DNA of 64,000 nt from Mycobacteriaceae bacterium (GTDB lineage Bacteria; Actinomycetota; Actinomycetes; Mycobacteriales; Mycobacteriaceae), in NCBI GenBank assembly GCA_028726465.1, contig JAQYQB010000017.1, positions 40,557 through 104,556 on the forward strand, read 5' to 3'. This document shows, one piece after another, positions 1 to 10,245 of the stretch; the first letter of the stretch is position 1; each line of letters starts with the position of its first letter. The notes beneath the pieces were generated by a model that was given only the letters and a program-made list of their open reading frames with translations, did no database searches and had not been told where the DNA came from. A program made the position numbers and the translations under genes.

Positions 1-1183
1 CCTGCGGGTGCAGGCCCGCGGTCGGCTCGTCGAAGACGTAGGTGATATCCGTCAGCGCCGAGCCCAAGTGCCGGACCATGCGGGTGCGCTGCGCTTCCCC
101 GCCCGAGAGGGTGCCCGCCGGCCGGTCTAGGCTGAGGTAGCCCAGGCCGATCTCCACGGCGCTGTTGACCGCCTGGCGCAGGTTGTCCACCAGTGGGGCC
201 ACGCGGGCATCTTCCAGGCTCTCCAGCCAGGAGTAGACCTCGGTCAGCTCCCATTGGGAGACCTCCGCGAGGGAAACACCCGCGATATAGGACCGGCGGG
301 CGTGCTCGGCCAGGCGGGTTCCCTCGCAGGCCGGGCAGTCGACGAAGCGGGCGGCGCGCTCGACGAACTCCCGCATCTGTTTGGGCAGCTGCTGCGGGTC
401 TTTGGACAGCGTCGAGCCCTCCAGCCTCGGTACCAGGCCCTGGTAGGAGATGTTGATGCCGTTGACCTTCACCTTGACGTCGTCGAGGTAGTACAGCGCG
501 TGCTTTTGTTCGTCGGTGAACTCGGCGACGGGCACGTCCGTGGGGTACAGCCCGGACTGGGCGTAGCTCTGCCAGGTCCAGGAGCCGACCTTGAGGCGCG
601 GGACGATGATGGCGCCGTCGTCGAGGCTGAGCGTCTCATCCACTAGCGCCGTGAGATCAATGTCGGTGACCCGGCCGGTGCCGCTGCAGTCCGGGCACAT
701 GCCGCCGGTGCGCTGGAAATGGGTGACTTCCTTCTTCGCGCCGGCCTTCTCGACCTGGATGGCGCCCTGCGCGCTCACGGAGGGCACGTTGAAGGAATAG
801 GCGGCCGGGCCGCCGGCGTTCGGCTCCGCGATGCGGGAGAACAGCACGCGCAGCATACCGGTGATATCCGTGGCCGTGCCGAAGGTGGAGCGCGCGTTGG
901 CCGCCAGCGGCTCCTGGCCTACCACGATGGCGGCGGTCAGGCCCTCGAGGCGGTCGACATCGGGGCGGGCGGTCTGCGGCATAAAGCCTTGGACGAAGCC
1001 GGGGTAGGTCTCATTGACCAGCCGCTGGGACTCGGCCGCGATGGTGTCGAAGACCAGGCTGGATTTGCCGGAGCCCGACAGCCCGACGAAGACGGTCAGC
1101 TGGCGCTTCGGGATATCGACGCTGATATCGCGCAGGTTGTTATCCCGCGCGCCGGTGACGCGGATGAATTCTTGTTGTGGCAC
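1..1183 (-). CDS. UvrA-like ABC ATPase, compact type (C-terminal part outside window)
   Basis: About 394 codons of the N-terminal part are visible; the gene runs off the left edge. Walker A (GLSGSGKSS) lies about 35 residues in, a zinc-finger knuckle (CPDCSGTGR) near residue 200, a second CPAC pair near 300, and the ABC signature LSGGEAQRTRM near 360. In canonical UvrA the first signature comes much later, because a UvrB-binding domain is inserted; the short spacing here points to the UvrA2/drug-resistance type that lacks it. That class is thought to bind DNA or drug-DNA adducts in the cytoplasm, but its role is not settled. Start taken at GTG 1183 because MPQQEFIRVTGARDNNL aligns with UvrA N-termini; the ATG eight bases upstream is in another frame. 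Confidence 0.85.
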   Translation of the reverse strand, partial: MPQQEFIRVTGARDNNLRDISVDIPKRQLTVFVGLSGSGKSSLVFDTIAAESQRLVNETYPGFVQGFMPQTARPDVDRLEGLTAAIVVGQEPLAANARSTFGTATDITGMLRVLFSRIAEPNAGGPAAYSFNVPSVSAQGAIQVEKAGAKKEVTHFQRTGGMCPDCSGTGRVTDIDLTALVDETLSLDDGAIIVPRLKVGSWTWQSYAQSGLYPTDVPVAEFTDEQKHALYYLDDVKVKVNGINISYQGLVPRLEGSTLSKDPQQLPKQMREFVERAARFVDCPACEGTRLAEHARRSYIAGVSLAEVSQWELTEVYSWLESLEDARVAPLVDNLRQAVNSAVEIGLGYLSLDRPAGTLSGGEAQRTRMVRHLGSALTDITYVFDEPTAGLHPQ

Positions 1184-1208
1184 GAGACATAGCTTAAAGC
1201 ACGATGAA

Positions 1209-1241
1209 GGGCCCCGCCGGCTGGCTAGCCGGGCGGGGCCC
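1209..1241 (-). terminator. GC-rich stem-loop downstream of groEL
   Basis: Perfect 10-bp arms 1209-1218 and 1232-1241 with a 13-nt loop that itself holds GGCTAGCC. It sits about 75 bases past the groEL stop, just before the UvrA-like gene. The T tract is poor on the minus strand and better on the plus strand (1249-1252), so termination efficiency is uncertain. Confidence 0.5.
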
Positions 1242-1317
1242 TCGGGCTCTTTTCAAGCGGAAGGTCCGCCGATTACTCGGCGGAGCCGGTCTCCCGCGCG
1301 CGTGAGCTCACGCGGTT

Positions 1318-2937
<1,620 letters not shown>

Positions 2938-2949
2938 CTACACCACCTT

Positions 2950-3243
2950 TTACTTTTCGATAACGGCGAGCAGGTCGCGAGCGGACAGCAGCAGGTACTC
3001 CTGGCCGTCGTATTTCAGCTCGGTGCCACCGAACTTGGAGAAGATAACGGTGTCGCCTTCGTTGACGCCCACCGGGACGACCTCACCCTTGTCATTGGTG
3101 CGGCCCGGGCCGACGGCAATGACGGTCGCTTCTTGCGGCTTTTCCTTAGCCGAGTCCGGGATTACCAGGCCGGAAGCGGTAGTGGTTTCCGCTTCGACGA
3201 TCTGGACCAGAACTTTATCTTCCAGCGGCTTGATGTTTGCCAT
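2950..3243 (-). CDS. groES: Co-chaperonin GroES (10 kDa)
   Basis: 97 residues, the usual size. It caps the GroEL cavity. [14 protein letters not shown] is the classical N-terminus, and the mobile loop region [17 protein letters not shown] that contacts GroEL is present. A longer in-frame reading exists upstream, but ATG 3243 has GGAGG seven bases before it and gives the family length. First gene of the groES-groEL operon. Confidence 0.98.
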   Translation of the reverse strand: MANIKPLEDKVLVQIVEAETTTASGLVIPDSAKEKPQEATVIAVGPGRTNDKGEVVPVGVNEGDTVIFSKFGGTELKYDGQEYLLLSARDLLAVIEK

Positions 3244-3348
3244 GGTGTGATTCCTCCGTTTATGAATCAATGAGTTGTATGTGCCGGTTGCATGCATTGC
3301 CAGCACAGCCGTCGTCGCGGGTGAACAACTGTGGGTCAAACAACCTAT

Positions 3349-3375
3349 CTAGCACTCTACCCGCGCGACTGCTAA
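3349..3375 (-). promoter_or_regulatory. CIRCE operator (HrcA binding site)
   Basis: On the minus strand the site reads TTAGCAGTC-N9-GAGTGCTAG, differing from the consensus TTAGCACTC-N9-GAGTGCTAA at two positions. It lies about 105 bases upstream of groES, so the operon is expected to be repressed by HrcA and induced by heat shock. Confidence 0.88.
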
Positions 3376-3382
3376 CCGACAA
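3354..3382 (-). promoter_or_regulatory. groES-groEL promoter overlapping CIRCE
   Basis: Candidate -35 TTGTCG (3377-3382) and -10 TAGAGT (3354-3359) separated by exactly 17 bases. The -10 lies inside the right CIRCE arm, so bound HrcA would block polymerase directly. Confidence 0.6.
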
Positions 3383-3505
3383 CAACACCATTCCCCCGCC
3401 GCGCACACGCCCGCCACTCCCCTGCACCACCGGGCCGCAAAGCCATACTGCCCCACCCAGCCACACTGCCGGGTCCCTCCCCGGCCGCGGCCCAACAAAA
3501 CACGC

Positions 3506-3547
3506 AAAAAGCCCCGCCGGCAGCTCGTGCAAGCCACCAGCGGGGCC
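3506..3547 (-). terminator. Rho-independent terminator of sdaA
   Basis: On the minus strand a GGCCCCGC/GCGGGGC stem is followed by TTTTTGCGTGTTTT. It lies about 40 bases past the sdaA stop. The rest of 3383-3505 holds no gene I can support. Confidence 0.85.
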
Positions 3548-3584
3548 AAGAGCAAGCCCTGCGCTTTAAACCGTCAGGGTGCTA

Positions 3585-4982
3585 CTAGCAGGAGACCTGG
3601 GCGACGGTGAAGCCCATGGTCTTGGCCAGCCCGCCCAGGGAGGTCTCCTTGTACTTGGAGAGCATGTCCCGGCCGGTTTCTGCCATGGTCGTGACCGCGT
3701 TGTCCAGGGAGACAACGTGGGAGCCCTCGCCGCGCTTGGCCAGACGGGCGGAGTTGATGGCTTTGACGGCGCCGACGGCGTTGCGCTCGATGCAGGGGAT
3801 CTGCACCAGACCGCCGATGGGGTCGCAGGTCAGGCCGAGGTTGTGCTCGAGCGCGATCTCGGCGGCGTTTTCCACCTGGGCCGGCGTGCCACCCAGCAGC
3901 TCAGCCATGCCGGCGGCCGCCATGGAGGAAGCAGAGCCGACCTCGCCCTGGCAGCCGACCTCGGCGCCGGAGATAGAAGCGTTCGTCTTGATGATGATGG
4001 CCACCGCGCCGGCAGTCAGCAGGTAGCGGTGCACGCTGTGCTTGTTGAAGCCGCGCTGGAAGTCCCGCGCGTAGTGCAGCACGGCCGGCAGGATGCCGCA
4101 GGCACCGTTGGTCGGGGCAGTAATCACGCAGCCGCCGGCAGCGTTCTGCTCGTTGACGGCCAGCGCGTAGAGGTCCACCCAGTCCATGGCCTCCAGGCCG
4201 GAGTCCTCCTCCTCGCGCTGAGCCAGCAGGTCCTGGTAGAGCTTCGGCGCACGGCGCGGGACCAGGAGACCGCCCGGCAGGATGCCGTCGGTCTCGATGC
4301 CCTGGGATACGGCCTGCTGCATGACCTCCCAGACCTGGTCCAGGTGGGCCAGCACGAAGTCCTCGCCACCTTCGTCGGCGTGGAGGAAGGCCTCGTTAGC
4401 CAGCATGATCTCCCAGATTGCCAGGTCGTGCTTCTCGCACAGCTCCAGCAGCTCATCGCCAGTGTCGAACTCGTAGGGCGCGCGCATGTTCTCCGGCATG
4501 GGCGTCGGGTTCTCCGCGGCCAGCTTGGACGCCTCCAGCTCCGCACGGGTCTGGATGAAGCCGCCGCCAACGGAGAAGTACGGCACGCCCTCAGCAATGC
4601 ACTTGCCGTCGGCGTCGTAGGCCGAGAACAACATACAGTTCGGGTGGCCCGGGAAGGGCTCGTTGTCGAAGACCAGGCTGTAGTCCATGGTCCCGGTCGG
4701 GCCGGTGACACTACCCTCGCGCGGGATGTTAGTGCCGGCGACCGGCTCCGCGTCCAGCGGCACGTCCAGCGGAGTCCAGCCCACCATGCCGAGGATGACC
4801 GCGCGGTCCGTGGCGTGTCCCAGGCCGGTGGCCGAAAGGGAGCCGCGCAGCTCGCAGCGCACCAGCGCCGGGTATTCGACCAGCGAGTCCACGAAGGCCT
4901 TGGCCGCGCGCATGGGGCCGACCGTGTGCGAGGACGACGGGCCGATACCGATACTGAAGATGTCAGTCACTGTCAGGGTCAT
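3585..4982 (-). CDS. sdaA: L-serine ammonia-lyase, iron-sulfur type
   Basis: 465 residues. Converts L-serine to pyruvate and ammonia with a [4Fe-4S] cluster in the cytoplasm. The N-terminal SSHTVGP motif is present; the cluster cysteines are Cys344 ([11 protein letters not shown]), Cys386 (CDPIGG) and Cys397 (PCIERN). The last residue is also a cysteine (Cys465), matching the Legionella enzyme, where the C-terminal Cys enters the active site as a cluster ligand. Start at ATG 4982 with AGGAG upstream; a longer in-frame extension to 5240 has no ribosome site and no family support. It stands alone, with no serine transporter beside it. Confidence 0.96.
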   Translation of the reverse strand: MTLTVTDIFSIGIGPSSSHTVGPMRAAKAFVDSLVEYPALVRCELRGSLSATGLGHATDRAVILGMVGWTPLDVPLDAEPVAGTNIPREGSVTGPTGTMDYSLVFDNEPFPGHPNCMLFSAYDADGKCIAEGVPYFSVGGGFIQTRAELEASKLAAENPTPMPENMRAPYEFDTGDELLELCEKHDLAIWEIMLANEAFLHADEGGEDFVLAHLDQVWEVMQQAVSQGIETDGILPGGLLVPRRAPKLYQDLLAQREEEDSGLEAMDWVDLYALAVNEQNAAGGCVITAPTNGACGILPAVLHYARDFQRGFNKHSVHRYLLTAGAVAIIIKTNASISGAEVGCQGEVGSASSMAAAGMAELLGGTPAQVENAAEIALEHNLGLTCDPIGGLVQIPCIERNAVGAVKAINSARLAKRGEGSHVVSLDNAVTTMAETGRDMLSKYKETSLGGLAKTMGFTVAQVSC

Positions 4983-5256
4983 GAGGTACTCCTTTTGGTT
5001 GCTCCACTCGTGGCTCGCGCGCCTGCCGCAACCAGGTAGGGGTGCGAAGAAATTATCGCGACCGGGCGCGCCGCCTCTCACCGCCCATCCTAACGGCAAA
5101 AGCGACGCTAGGCACGTTCGCAACAGATTGTCATCTAGCTCAAGTTTTTGAGCCGTTGACCTGCCACTTTCGCCAATTGCACAAAAATTATCACCGACCC
5201 CTGTCAGGAGCCGGTGAGTGAAGGTCGCGCGACGCAGCAAAACCGCGCCCGCGGCC

Positions 5257-5682
5257 TTAGGCCTGCTTGTCCGTGTTGATCACGGCCGCGCGCCAGAGCT
5301 GGTATTCCTCCGGGTTGTCCTCGCGGTAGTTCAGCACGGCGCGAATGGAGTTTTCCACCCCTTCGACGATGTCATCAGTGATGTCGTCGCCTTCGGCACC
5401 CACGAAGATCACCGAGCCGGAAATCGCCCGAATCGGGTCCTGCAGGAAGGCCGAGTTGCCAGTATCAGCGGTAATACGCGCCAACGATGCCACCGGGTTC
5501 GGCTCCGCGCCCTCAGCGCGGGCATCCGGGTTGAACAGCGCAGCGTAGGTCGAGCCATCTTCCTGGAAGGCCACCGCCACGCGGTCTTCAGTGGCCCCAC
5601 CCAGGAACTGGTTAGCATGCTCCAGCTCGAAGGTGATCTTGCGGCGGGTCAGGTCCGGGTTGACAAGGAATCCAATAGTCAT
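5257..5682 (-). CDS. Conserved corynebacterial hypothetical protein
   Basis: 141 residues (MTIGFLVNPDLTRRK at the start), acidic, with no signal peptide, membrane segment or catalytic motif that I recognise. ATG 5682 is preceded by AGGAATT; an in-frame ATG 22 codons upstream would add a Cys-rich stretch and has no better ribosome site. The gene is monocistronic, 274 bases upstream of sdaA, and has the normal GC of the chromosome, unlike the patch beyond it. Function unknown. Confidence 0.75.
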   Translation of the reverse strand: MTIGFLVNPDLTRRKITFELEHANQFLGGATEDRVAVAFQEDGSTYAALFNPDARAEGAEPNPVASLARITADTGNSAFLQDPIRAISGSVIFVGAEGDDITDDIVEGVENSIRAVLNYREDNPEEYQLWRAAVINTDKQA

Positions 5683-5859
5683 AATTCCTAAAACTAGCCG
5701 GCCCACCAGAAAACCACACCCTGAGCAGGGAAAACTTTGGGTTAACATTCCGTGAACCAGGGGTCAATAATCTCGACGGCAGACTCTCTTATACTCAATT
5801 GCAAACAACTAGTTTGAACTGATCCTTTGGGACACAGGCACGGCGGTTCCTAGCGCCAT

Positions 5860-6204
5860 TTACTTGTCAGGTTTATCGCCCTTCTTGCGTTGTAACTGGG
5901 TCAATACGAGACCAGCCAGAAACAGAAACGCAGAGATACCAACAATCCGTAGACCACTGGTGCCTGTATCCGTAACTCCTTTCTCGCACTTCCGGACAGA
6001 AGCAGACTGTTCAGCAAACTGGCCATTGGAGTTCTCATCTACATTCCCCTGTTGACTCAGCCCTCTTTCCAACTTCGAAGGTATATAGTTTGCTGCGTCC
6101 CAAGCCACAACGGCCGCCCATAAATACGTGGCAGTCATCAGAAAAAGTTTGACCAAAACCCAAGGTGCCGAAGACAGTGTTATCGAGGAAATAATTACCG
6201 ACAA
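5860..6204 (-). CDS. Small low-GC membrane protein with sorting-signal-like tail
   Basis: 114 residues from a TTG at 6204; the start is uncertain because no strong ribosome site is seen. An N-terminal hydrophobic segment (about residues 12-35) is followed by a polar middle and a C-terminal segment (GLRIVGISAFLFLAGLVL) ending in QRKKGDKPDK. The stretch VTDTGTSG just before the second segment resembles a degraded LPxTG sorting signal, but Leu and Pro are missing, so wall anchoring is only a possibility. Two membrane segments are the safer reading. It follows the next gene after 11 bases. Base composition is clearly more AT-rich than its surroundings. Confidence 0.55.
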   Translation of the reverse strand: MSVIISSITLSSAPWVLVKLFLMTATYLWAAVVAWDAANYIPSKLERGLSQQGNVDENSNGQFAEQSASVRKCEKGVTDTGTSGLRIVGISAFLFLAGLVLTQLQRKKGDKPDK

Positions 6205-6215
6205 GAACGTTAAAG

Positions 6216-6518
6216 CTAAAAGTAAAACAAAGTAATAGGGGGCCTATTCTGATCCCTTTCAGAGGTCTGATCTATTGACACTCCAAAGTAACAGAAAGCT
6301 ACGATAGCTAATGTCAACGAGGCAACACCAAAGATGATCCAGTGCTGTCGGCCCCAATCCCCAAGAAACCAATTACTAAAAAACGCGGCGAAGTTGGTCC
6401 AGAAAAAGAGAAACACTTGGTAGAAGATCAATCCCCATTTACCAACACGGTGCTTCGTCATTTGCCCTCGCTCAATGCTATCTACTTTTCCAGTAAGGTC
6501 TAGCGATTCAGATTCCAT
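6216..6518 (-). CDS. Small low-GC two-span membrane protein
   Basis: 100 residues starting at ATG 6518 with AGGGAGAG upstream. Two hydrophobic segments (FYQVFLFFWTNFAAFF and WIIFGVASLTLAIVAF) flank a short aromatic loop; the ends are charged. I do not recognise the family. With the downstream 114-residue protein it forms a two-gene unit inside an AT-rich patch, which suggests recent acquisition. Confidence 0.6.
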   Translation of the reverse strand: MESESLDLTGKVDSIERGQMTKHRVGKWGLIFYQVFLFFWTNFAAFFSNWFLGDWGRQHWIIFGVASLTLAIVAFCYFGVSIDQTSERDQNRPPITLFYF

Positions 6519-6781
6519 GCCACTCTCCCTAAAAACAAGTGCTCCACCAGAACAAAGTATCTTCTGCTAGCCATTTCGCCCATCTGCTAAGAGAAGAAAA
6601 TTTGAGCAAGCAGAAGACCGAACTAGAACTCAACTCCCCACGCGAGTCAACATCTGCTTAAAGAGTCGAAACCAGCAGAAACCTCGTTCACCTCGGGATA
6701 ACCTCCAATAGGAATTTCTCGAAGAGGGCCTGCGCCTCGCGCAATACCCCAGGGGGCTACTCCGAAAGAGAGATCAGGAGT
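6519..6781. other. AT-rich intergenic stretch
   Basis: 263 bases of lower GC between the two-gene AT-rich unit and tsaD. I see no ORF, clear repeat or attachment site. It probably carries the promoter of the small membrane protein genes. Confidence 0.5.
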
Positions 6782-7834
6782 CTAGGAACCCGCCACCACC
6801 AGCGGGGTCTCAACCTCCAGCTGGGTGTCCGTGGCGGTGGCGAGGCCGGAGGGCTCGGCGCCTTCGGTGATGAGTTGGGCGACGACGGCGGCGATCATGA
6901 CGCCGTTGTCGGTGCAGAGTTTGAAGCTTGGGACGCGCAGCTCGATGCCGGCTGCGGCGCAGCGCTCGGCGGCCAGTTCGCGCAGCCGGGAGTTGGCGGC
7001 CACTCCGCCGCCCAGCAGCAGGACGCCGGCGCCGGTGTCCTGGCAGGCGCGCACGGCCTTGGCGGTGAGCACGTCGCAGACGGCCTCCTGGAAGGAGGCG
7101 CAGGTGTCTTCCACGGAGATGACCTCGCCGTTGCGCTCGGCCTGCTCGACGTAGCGGGCCACGGCGGTCTTTAAGCCGGAGAAGGAGAAGTCGTGGCGGT
7201 GGTCGCCGCGCAGATCCTCGGCCTTGCTCAGCCCGCGGGGGAACATGATGGTGGGCTCGCCGCGGGCGGCGAGCTTGTCGATGACTGGCCCGCCCGGATA
7301 CCCCAGGCCCAGCAGGCGGGAGACTTTGTCATAGGCCTCGCCGGCGGCATCGTCAAGCGTGGTGCCTAGCTCCCGCATGGGGCGGCCGACGGCTTCGACC
7401 TCCAGCAGCTGGGTGTGCCCGCCGGAGACCAACAGGGCCACCGCGTGCGGCAGCGGCTTGCCCTCCAGGTTGGCTACGGCGACGTGGCCGCCCAGGTGGT
7501 TGACCCCGTAGAAGGGCACGCCCCAGGCGGCGGCATAGGCCTTCGCCGCGGAGGCGCCGACCAACAGCGCGCCGGCCAGGCCCGGGCCTACGGTGGCGGC
7601 CACGGCATCGGGGCGCTCAATACCGGCCTGGCGCAGGGCCTCCTCCATCACCTGGGGCATGGCCTCCAGGTGGGCGCGGGAAGCGATCTCCGGCACGACG
7701 CCGCCGAAGCGGGCGTGCTGCTGCATGGACGAGGCCACCGCGTCCGCCAGCACGTGCATCTGCCCGGCCTCGTCGACCTCCACGATGCCGACGCCAGTCT
7801 CGTCGCAGGAGGACTCGATTCCCAATACGATCAT
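6782..7834 (-). CDS. tsaD: tRNA N6-adenosine threonylcarbamoyltransferase TsaD
   Basis: 350 residues. Transfers the threonylcarbamoyl group to A37 of ANN-decoding tRNAs (t6A) together with TsaB and TsaE. The N-terminus [14 protein letters not shown] is diagnostic; the metal-binding histidines are in HLEAM (near residue 55) and NHLGGH, and the ASKHA-fold motif [11 protein letters not shown] is intact. It ends the run glmS-alr-tsaE-(secreted protein)-tsaB-rimI-tsaD, 77 bases after rimI. Confidence 0.97.
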   Translation of the reverse strand: MIVLGIESSCDETGVGIVEVDEAGQMHVLADAVASSMQQHARFGGVVPEIASRAHLEAMPQVMEEALRQAGIERPDAVAATVGPGLAGALLVGASAAKAYAAAWGVPFYGVNHLGGHVAVANLEGKPLPHAVALLVSGGHTQLLEVEAVGRPMRELGTTLDDAAGEAYDKVSRLLGLGYPGGPVIDKLAARGEPTIMFPRGLSKAEDLRGDHRHDFSFSGLKTAVARYVEQAERNGEVISVEDTCASFQEAVCDVLTAKAVRACQDTGAGVLLLGGGVAANSRLRELAAERCAAAGIELRVPSFKLCTDNGVMIAAVVAQLITEGAEPSGLATATDTQLEVETPLVVAGS

Positions 7835-7911
7835 TGCCGTTCGCCTTCTTTAGTTTCTTGTCATTCCCACCCGGCCGCGCTGGGGCCCGGCACCAGGCTG
7901 GTTGTTGTTCT

Positions 7912-8406
7912 CTAGTTGCTGGTTCTCTGGTTGCTGGCGGGCTGCCCGCCTTCTCGCTTATAAGTGTAGGCATCCGCGCCGGAGGGTTGGTAATAGTTGC
8001 GGCGCACGCCCAGCCGGTCAAAGCCATAGGCCTCGTACAGGCTAATCGCCGGCACGTTGTCCACGCGCACTTCCAAAAAGATCGGGGCCTTCTCACGGTC
8101 GGCGATGTAGCAGATATTGTCCATCATCATCCGGCCAATACCGCGGCGCTGGTGCGCCGGATCCGTGCCAATGGTGTGGATTTCGTACTCCGGGTCATCG
8201 GCCGGGCCCATCCGCCCGATGCCCGCGTAGCCGACCAACAGATCCGCCTCGGTATCCTGCACGCCTAGGTAAAAGGTGTGCGGCTGGCGGAACTCCGCCT
8301 GGAAGACCTCTTGCGACCAGGGGGTCTCCCCCGGGAAGAGCACGGTTTCCAGCTCGGCGCACCGGGCGGCGTCGGATGCTTCTAACTCCCGCAGGACGAG
8401 GCTCAC
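7912..8406 (-). CDS. rimI: Ribosomal-protein-alanine N-acetyltransferase RimI
   Basis: 164 residues, GNAT fold. Acetylates the N-terminus of ribosomal protein S18 in enterobacteria; actinobacterial versions can have wider specificity. The acetyl-CoA loop QRRGIGRMMM and the later LEVRVDNVPAISLYEAYGF motif are typical. Its ATG overlaps the tsaB stop by four bases, so the two are translationally coupled. The last 15 or so residues (after YKREGG) are a polar tail. Confidence 0.94.
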   Translation of the reverse strand: MSLVLRELEASDAARCAELETVLFPGETPWSQEVFQAEFRQPHTFYLGVQDTEADLLVGYAGIGRMGPADDPEYEIHTIGTDPAHQRRGIGRMMMDNICYIADREKAPIFLEVRVDNVPAISLYEAYGFDRLGVRRNYYQPSGADAYTYKREGGQPASNQRTSN

Positions 8407-9098
8407 AGCTCGACCTCGGGGATGGCCGCCGAGCGCGGCTTCGGCGCCGGCTCCTTGGCGTCGGGCCGGCGCAGGTACAGCGGCACCAGCGGCTCCGGCT
8501 GCGCGCTAAAGTCCACGGCCGCTGCCAGCGCGGCCGGGCGCGGGTTGAGCGCCGGGCGCACGGCGTCGTGCCACTTCTCCGGCAGCCGCTCCCCCAGCGC
8601 CGCCGGGATATAGACGGCAGTCACGGTATCCGGGAAGTCCACCTCCTCCGGCCGGGCCACGTCCGGCCCGCTGACCCGCTCGGTGCCGCGGTAGACGGAG
8701 TAATAGATCTCCTTGCGGCGGGCATCGGTAGCCACCACGAACTCGCCGCTGTCCTGGGCGGCTGCGGCCACGGCGATGGCGTCGTGCGAGCAGAGCCCAT
8801 AGACCGGGATGCCGCGCGCCTGCGCCAGGGCCGAGGCCGTGGCCATCCCGACGCGCAGGCCGGTAAACGGCCCCGGACCGCAGCCGGCCACGACGGCGTC
8901 CAGCTGGGAATAGTCCCCGCCCAGCAGCTGGTCGATGGTGGGCATCAGCAGCTCATTGTGGGCGCGGGTGTCCTCAACGGTCGCGTCCTGGACCGCCGAC
9001 GGTTGGGCACCAGCCGCGTTGCCCGGCTGGGCCGGGTCGATGTCCACCAGACCGGTGACCAGATCCGTGGTGGAGGTGTCGATGCACAGAACCCGCAT
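8403..9098 (-). CDS. tsaB: t6A biosynthesis protein TsaB
   Basis: 231 residues. Scaffold partner of TsaD in t6A synthesis, with a degenerate ASKHA fold. The N-terminus MRVLCIDTSTTDLVTGLVD and the motif GPGPFTGLRVGMATA are characteristic. ATG 9098 is chosen because it overlaps the previous stop by one base (TAATG); upstream in-frame sequence lies inside the neighbouring gene. Confidence 0.95.
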   Translation of the reverse strand: MRVLCIDTSTTDLVTGLVDIDPAQPGNAAGAQPSAVQDATVEDTRAHNELLMPTIDQLLGGDYSQLDAVVAGCGPGPFTGLRVGMATASALAQARGIPVYGLCSHDAIAVAAAAQDSGEFVVATDARRKEIYYSVYRGTERVSGPDVARPEEVDFPDTVTAVYIPAALGERLPEKWHDAVRPALNPRPAALAAAVDFSAQPEPLVPLYLRRPDAKEPAPKPRSAAIPEVEL

Positions 9099-9574
9099 TA
9101 GGACGCCAGGACCCAGGTTCCGTCTTGGTTCTGCATGAACGGCAGCAGGGAGAAGCCGTTGATCACCGGCGGGACCTGCTGGGAGCACAGGTCAACCTCG
9201 CTGCGGTCCAGCTTCTCCGGGAAGCTGTTCAGGTCCTCGTCCAGGGCCACCAGGTAGTTGGTGTCCTCCGGGACCTTGCCGTCCACCAGGTCCAGCTTGT
9301 CCGGGTTCAGACCGAAGGCCTCCTGCAGCTCATCGCCGGAAACGCCCGGGCAGACAAATGCCGCGGCGCTCCACTCCTCGCCGTAGACATCCGCCGGGGA
9401 CAGGGCCGTGCCGTGCAGGCCCTTGTTCTTGGTCTCTTCCAGGATATGGCCCACGCGGCCGACCGGCTCGTCTGCGCGGGCGGCGGTCCAGCCGACCAGG
9501 CCCAGGATGGCGATGAGGAAGCCGATGGTGACGACGGCCACCAGTGCGGCGGCTGACTTGGACAGTTTCATCAT
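9098..9574 (-). CDS. Secreted or membrane-anchored hypothetical protein
   Basis: 158 residues. Residues 4-32 form a signal peptide or membrane anchor (KLSKSAAALVAVVTIGFLIAIL) followed by an ARADEP sequence that could be a cleavage site. The exported part has two cysteines (FVCPG and DLCSQ) that could make a disulfide, and no catalytic motif I know. Its stop overlaps the tsaB start by one base, so it is translated with the t6A genes although it lies outside the cytoplasm. AGGAG precedes the ATG. Function unknown. Confidence 0.8.
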   Translation of the reverse strand: MMKLSKSAAALVAVVTIGFLIAILGLVGWTAARADEPVGRVGHILEETKNKGLHGTALSPADVYGEEWSAAAFVCPGVSGDELQEAFGLNPDKLDLVDGKVPEDTNYLVALDEDLNSFPEKLDRSEVDLCSQQVPPVINGFSLLPFMQNQDGTWVLAS

Positions 9575-9737
9575 GGTGACTCCTTCTGCGCGACAGTCGT
9601 ACGCCCGACTATCGGATTAGTTCTATGGGGATTAAGTGCCTAGACAGGCTTGGGCATTGTTTTTACGCCCTGTAATGGTACATCGTGCAGGTTCCGCGAG
9701 TGTGTGGCGCCTCCGCGGTAGCCGCGGGCGCGGGCCG

Positions 9738-10244
9738 CTAGCGGCTGTGCCACTGCCAGGAAATGACGCGGGGGCCGTCCTCGTCCAGCGGGGCATCGTC
9801 GGCCCGGGCGCTCTCGCGGTCGATGCGCACGAGCAGGAAGTCGTCGCTGAGCTGCTCGACCAGCCCGCCGCCCCACTCGGCGACGACGACGGCGTCGGCC
9901 AGCTCCGTGTCCAGGTCCAGCGCGTCCAGGTCCCCGATGGGGTCGCCCGAGCCGGCGCCGAAGTCATCCAGCAGGCGGTAGGCGTCCACGTGCACCAGGT
10001 TCGGGCCGGACTGCTTCGCGCGGTGCTCCCGGGCGATGACGAAGGTCGGCGAGGTCACCCGGCCTTTCACACCCATGCCTTCGGCGATGCCCTGGGTCAG
10101 GGTGGTCTTGCCCGCGCCCAGCGGGCCGTCCAGGATCACCACGTCGCCGGCCTCCAGCGCGCGTCCCAGCCGCGCACCTAGATCCTGGGTCTGCTCGCGG
10201 GTGCTCAGGGTCTCGCTGCCCTGGGCGGGAAAATCGCTGCGCAT
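9738..10244 (-). CDS. tsaE: t6A biosynthesis ATPase TsaE
   Basis: 168 residues. P-loop ATPase that resets the TsaBD complex during t6A synthesis. Walker A GPLGAGKTTLTQGIAEGMG is near residue 40, and HVDAYRL and EWGG motifs follow as in the family. The chosen ATG 10244 starts one base after the alr stop; a longer in-frame reading to 10367 would overlap alr. The CCGCGG-TAG-CCGCGG hairpin just after the stop (about 9712-9726) could slow transcription before the next gene. Confidence 0.94.
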   Translation of the reverse strand: MRSDFPAQGSETLSTREQTQDLGARLGRALEAGDVVILDGPLGAGKTTLTQGIAEGMGVKGRVTSPTFVIAREHRAKQSGPNLVHVDAYRLLDDFGAGSGDPIGDLDALDLDTELADAVVVAEWGGGLVEQLSDDFLLVRIDRESARADDAPLDEDGPRVISWQWHSR

Positions 10245-10245
10245 C

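Noticed and set aside
3579-5039. 486-codon + strand frame opposite sdaA
   Set aside because: Antisense shadow of a clear enzyme gene.
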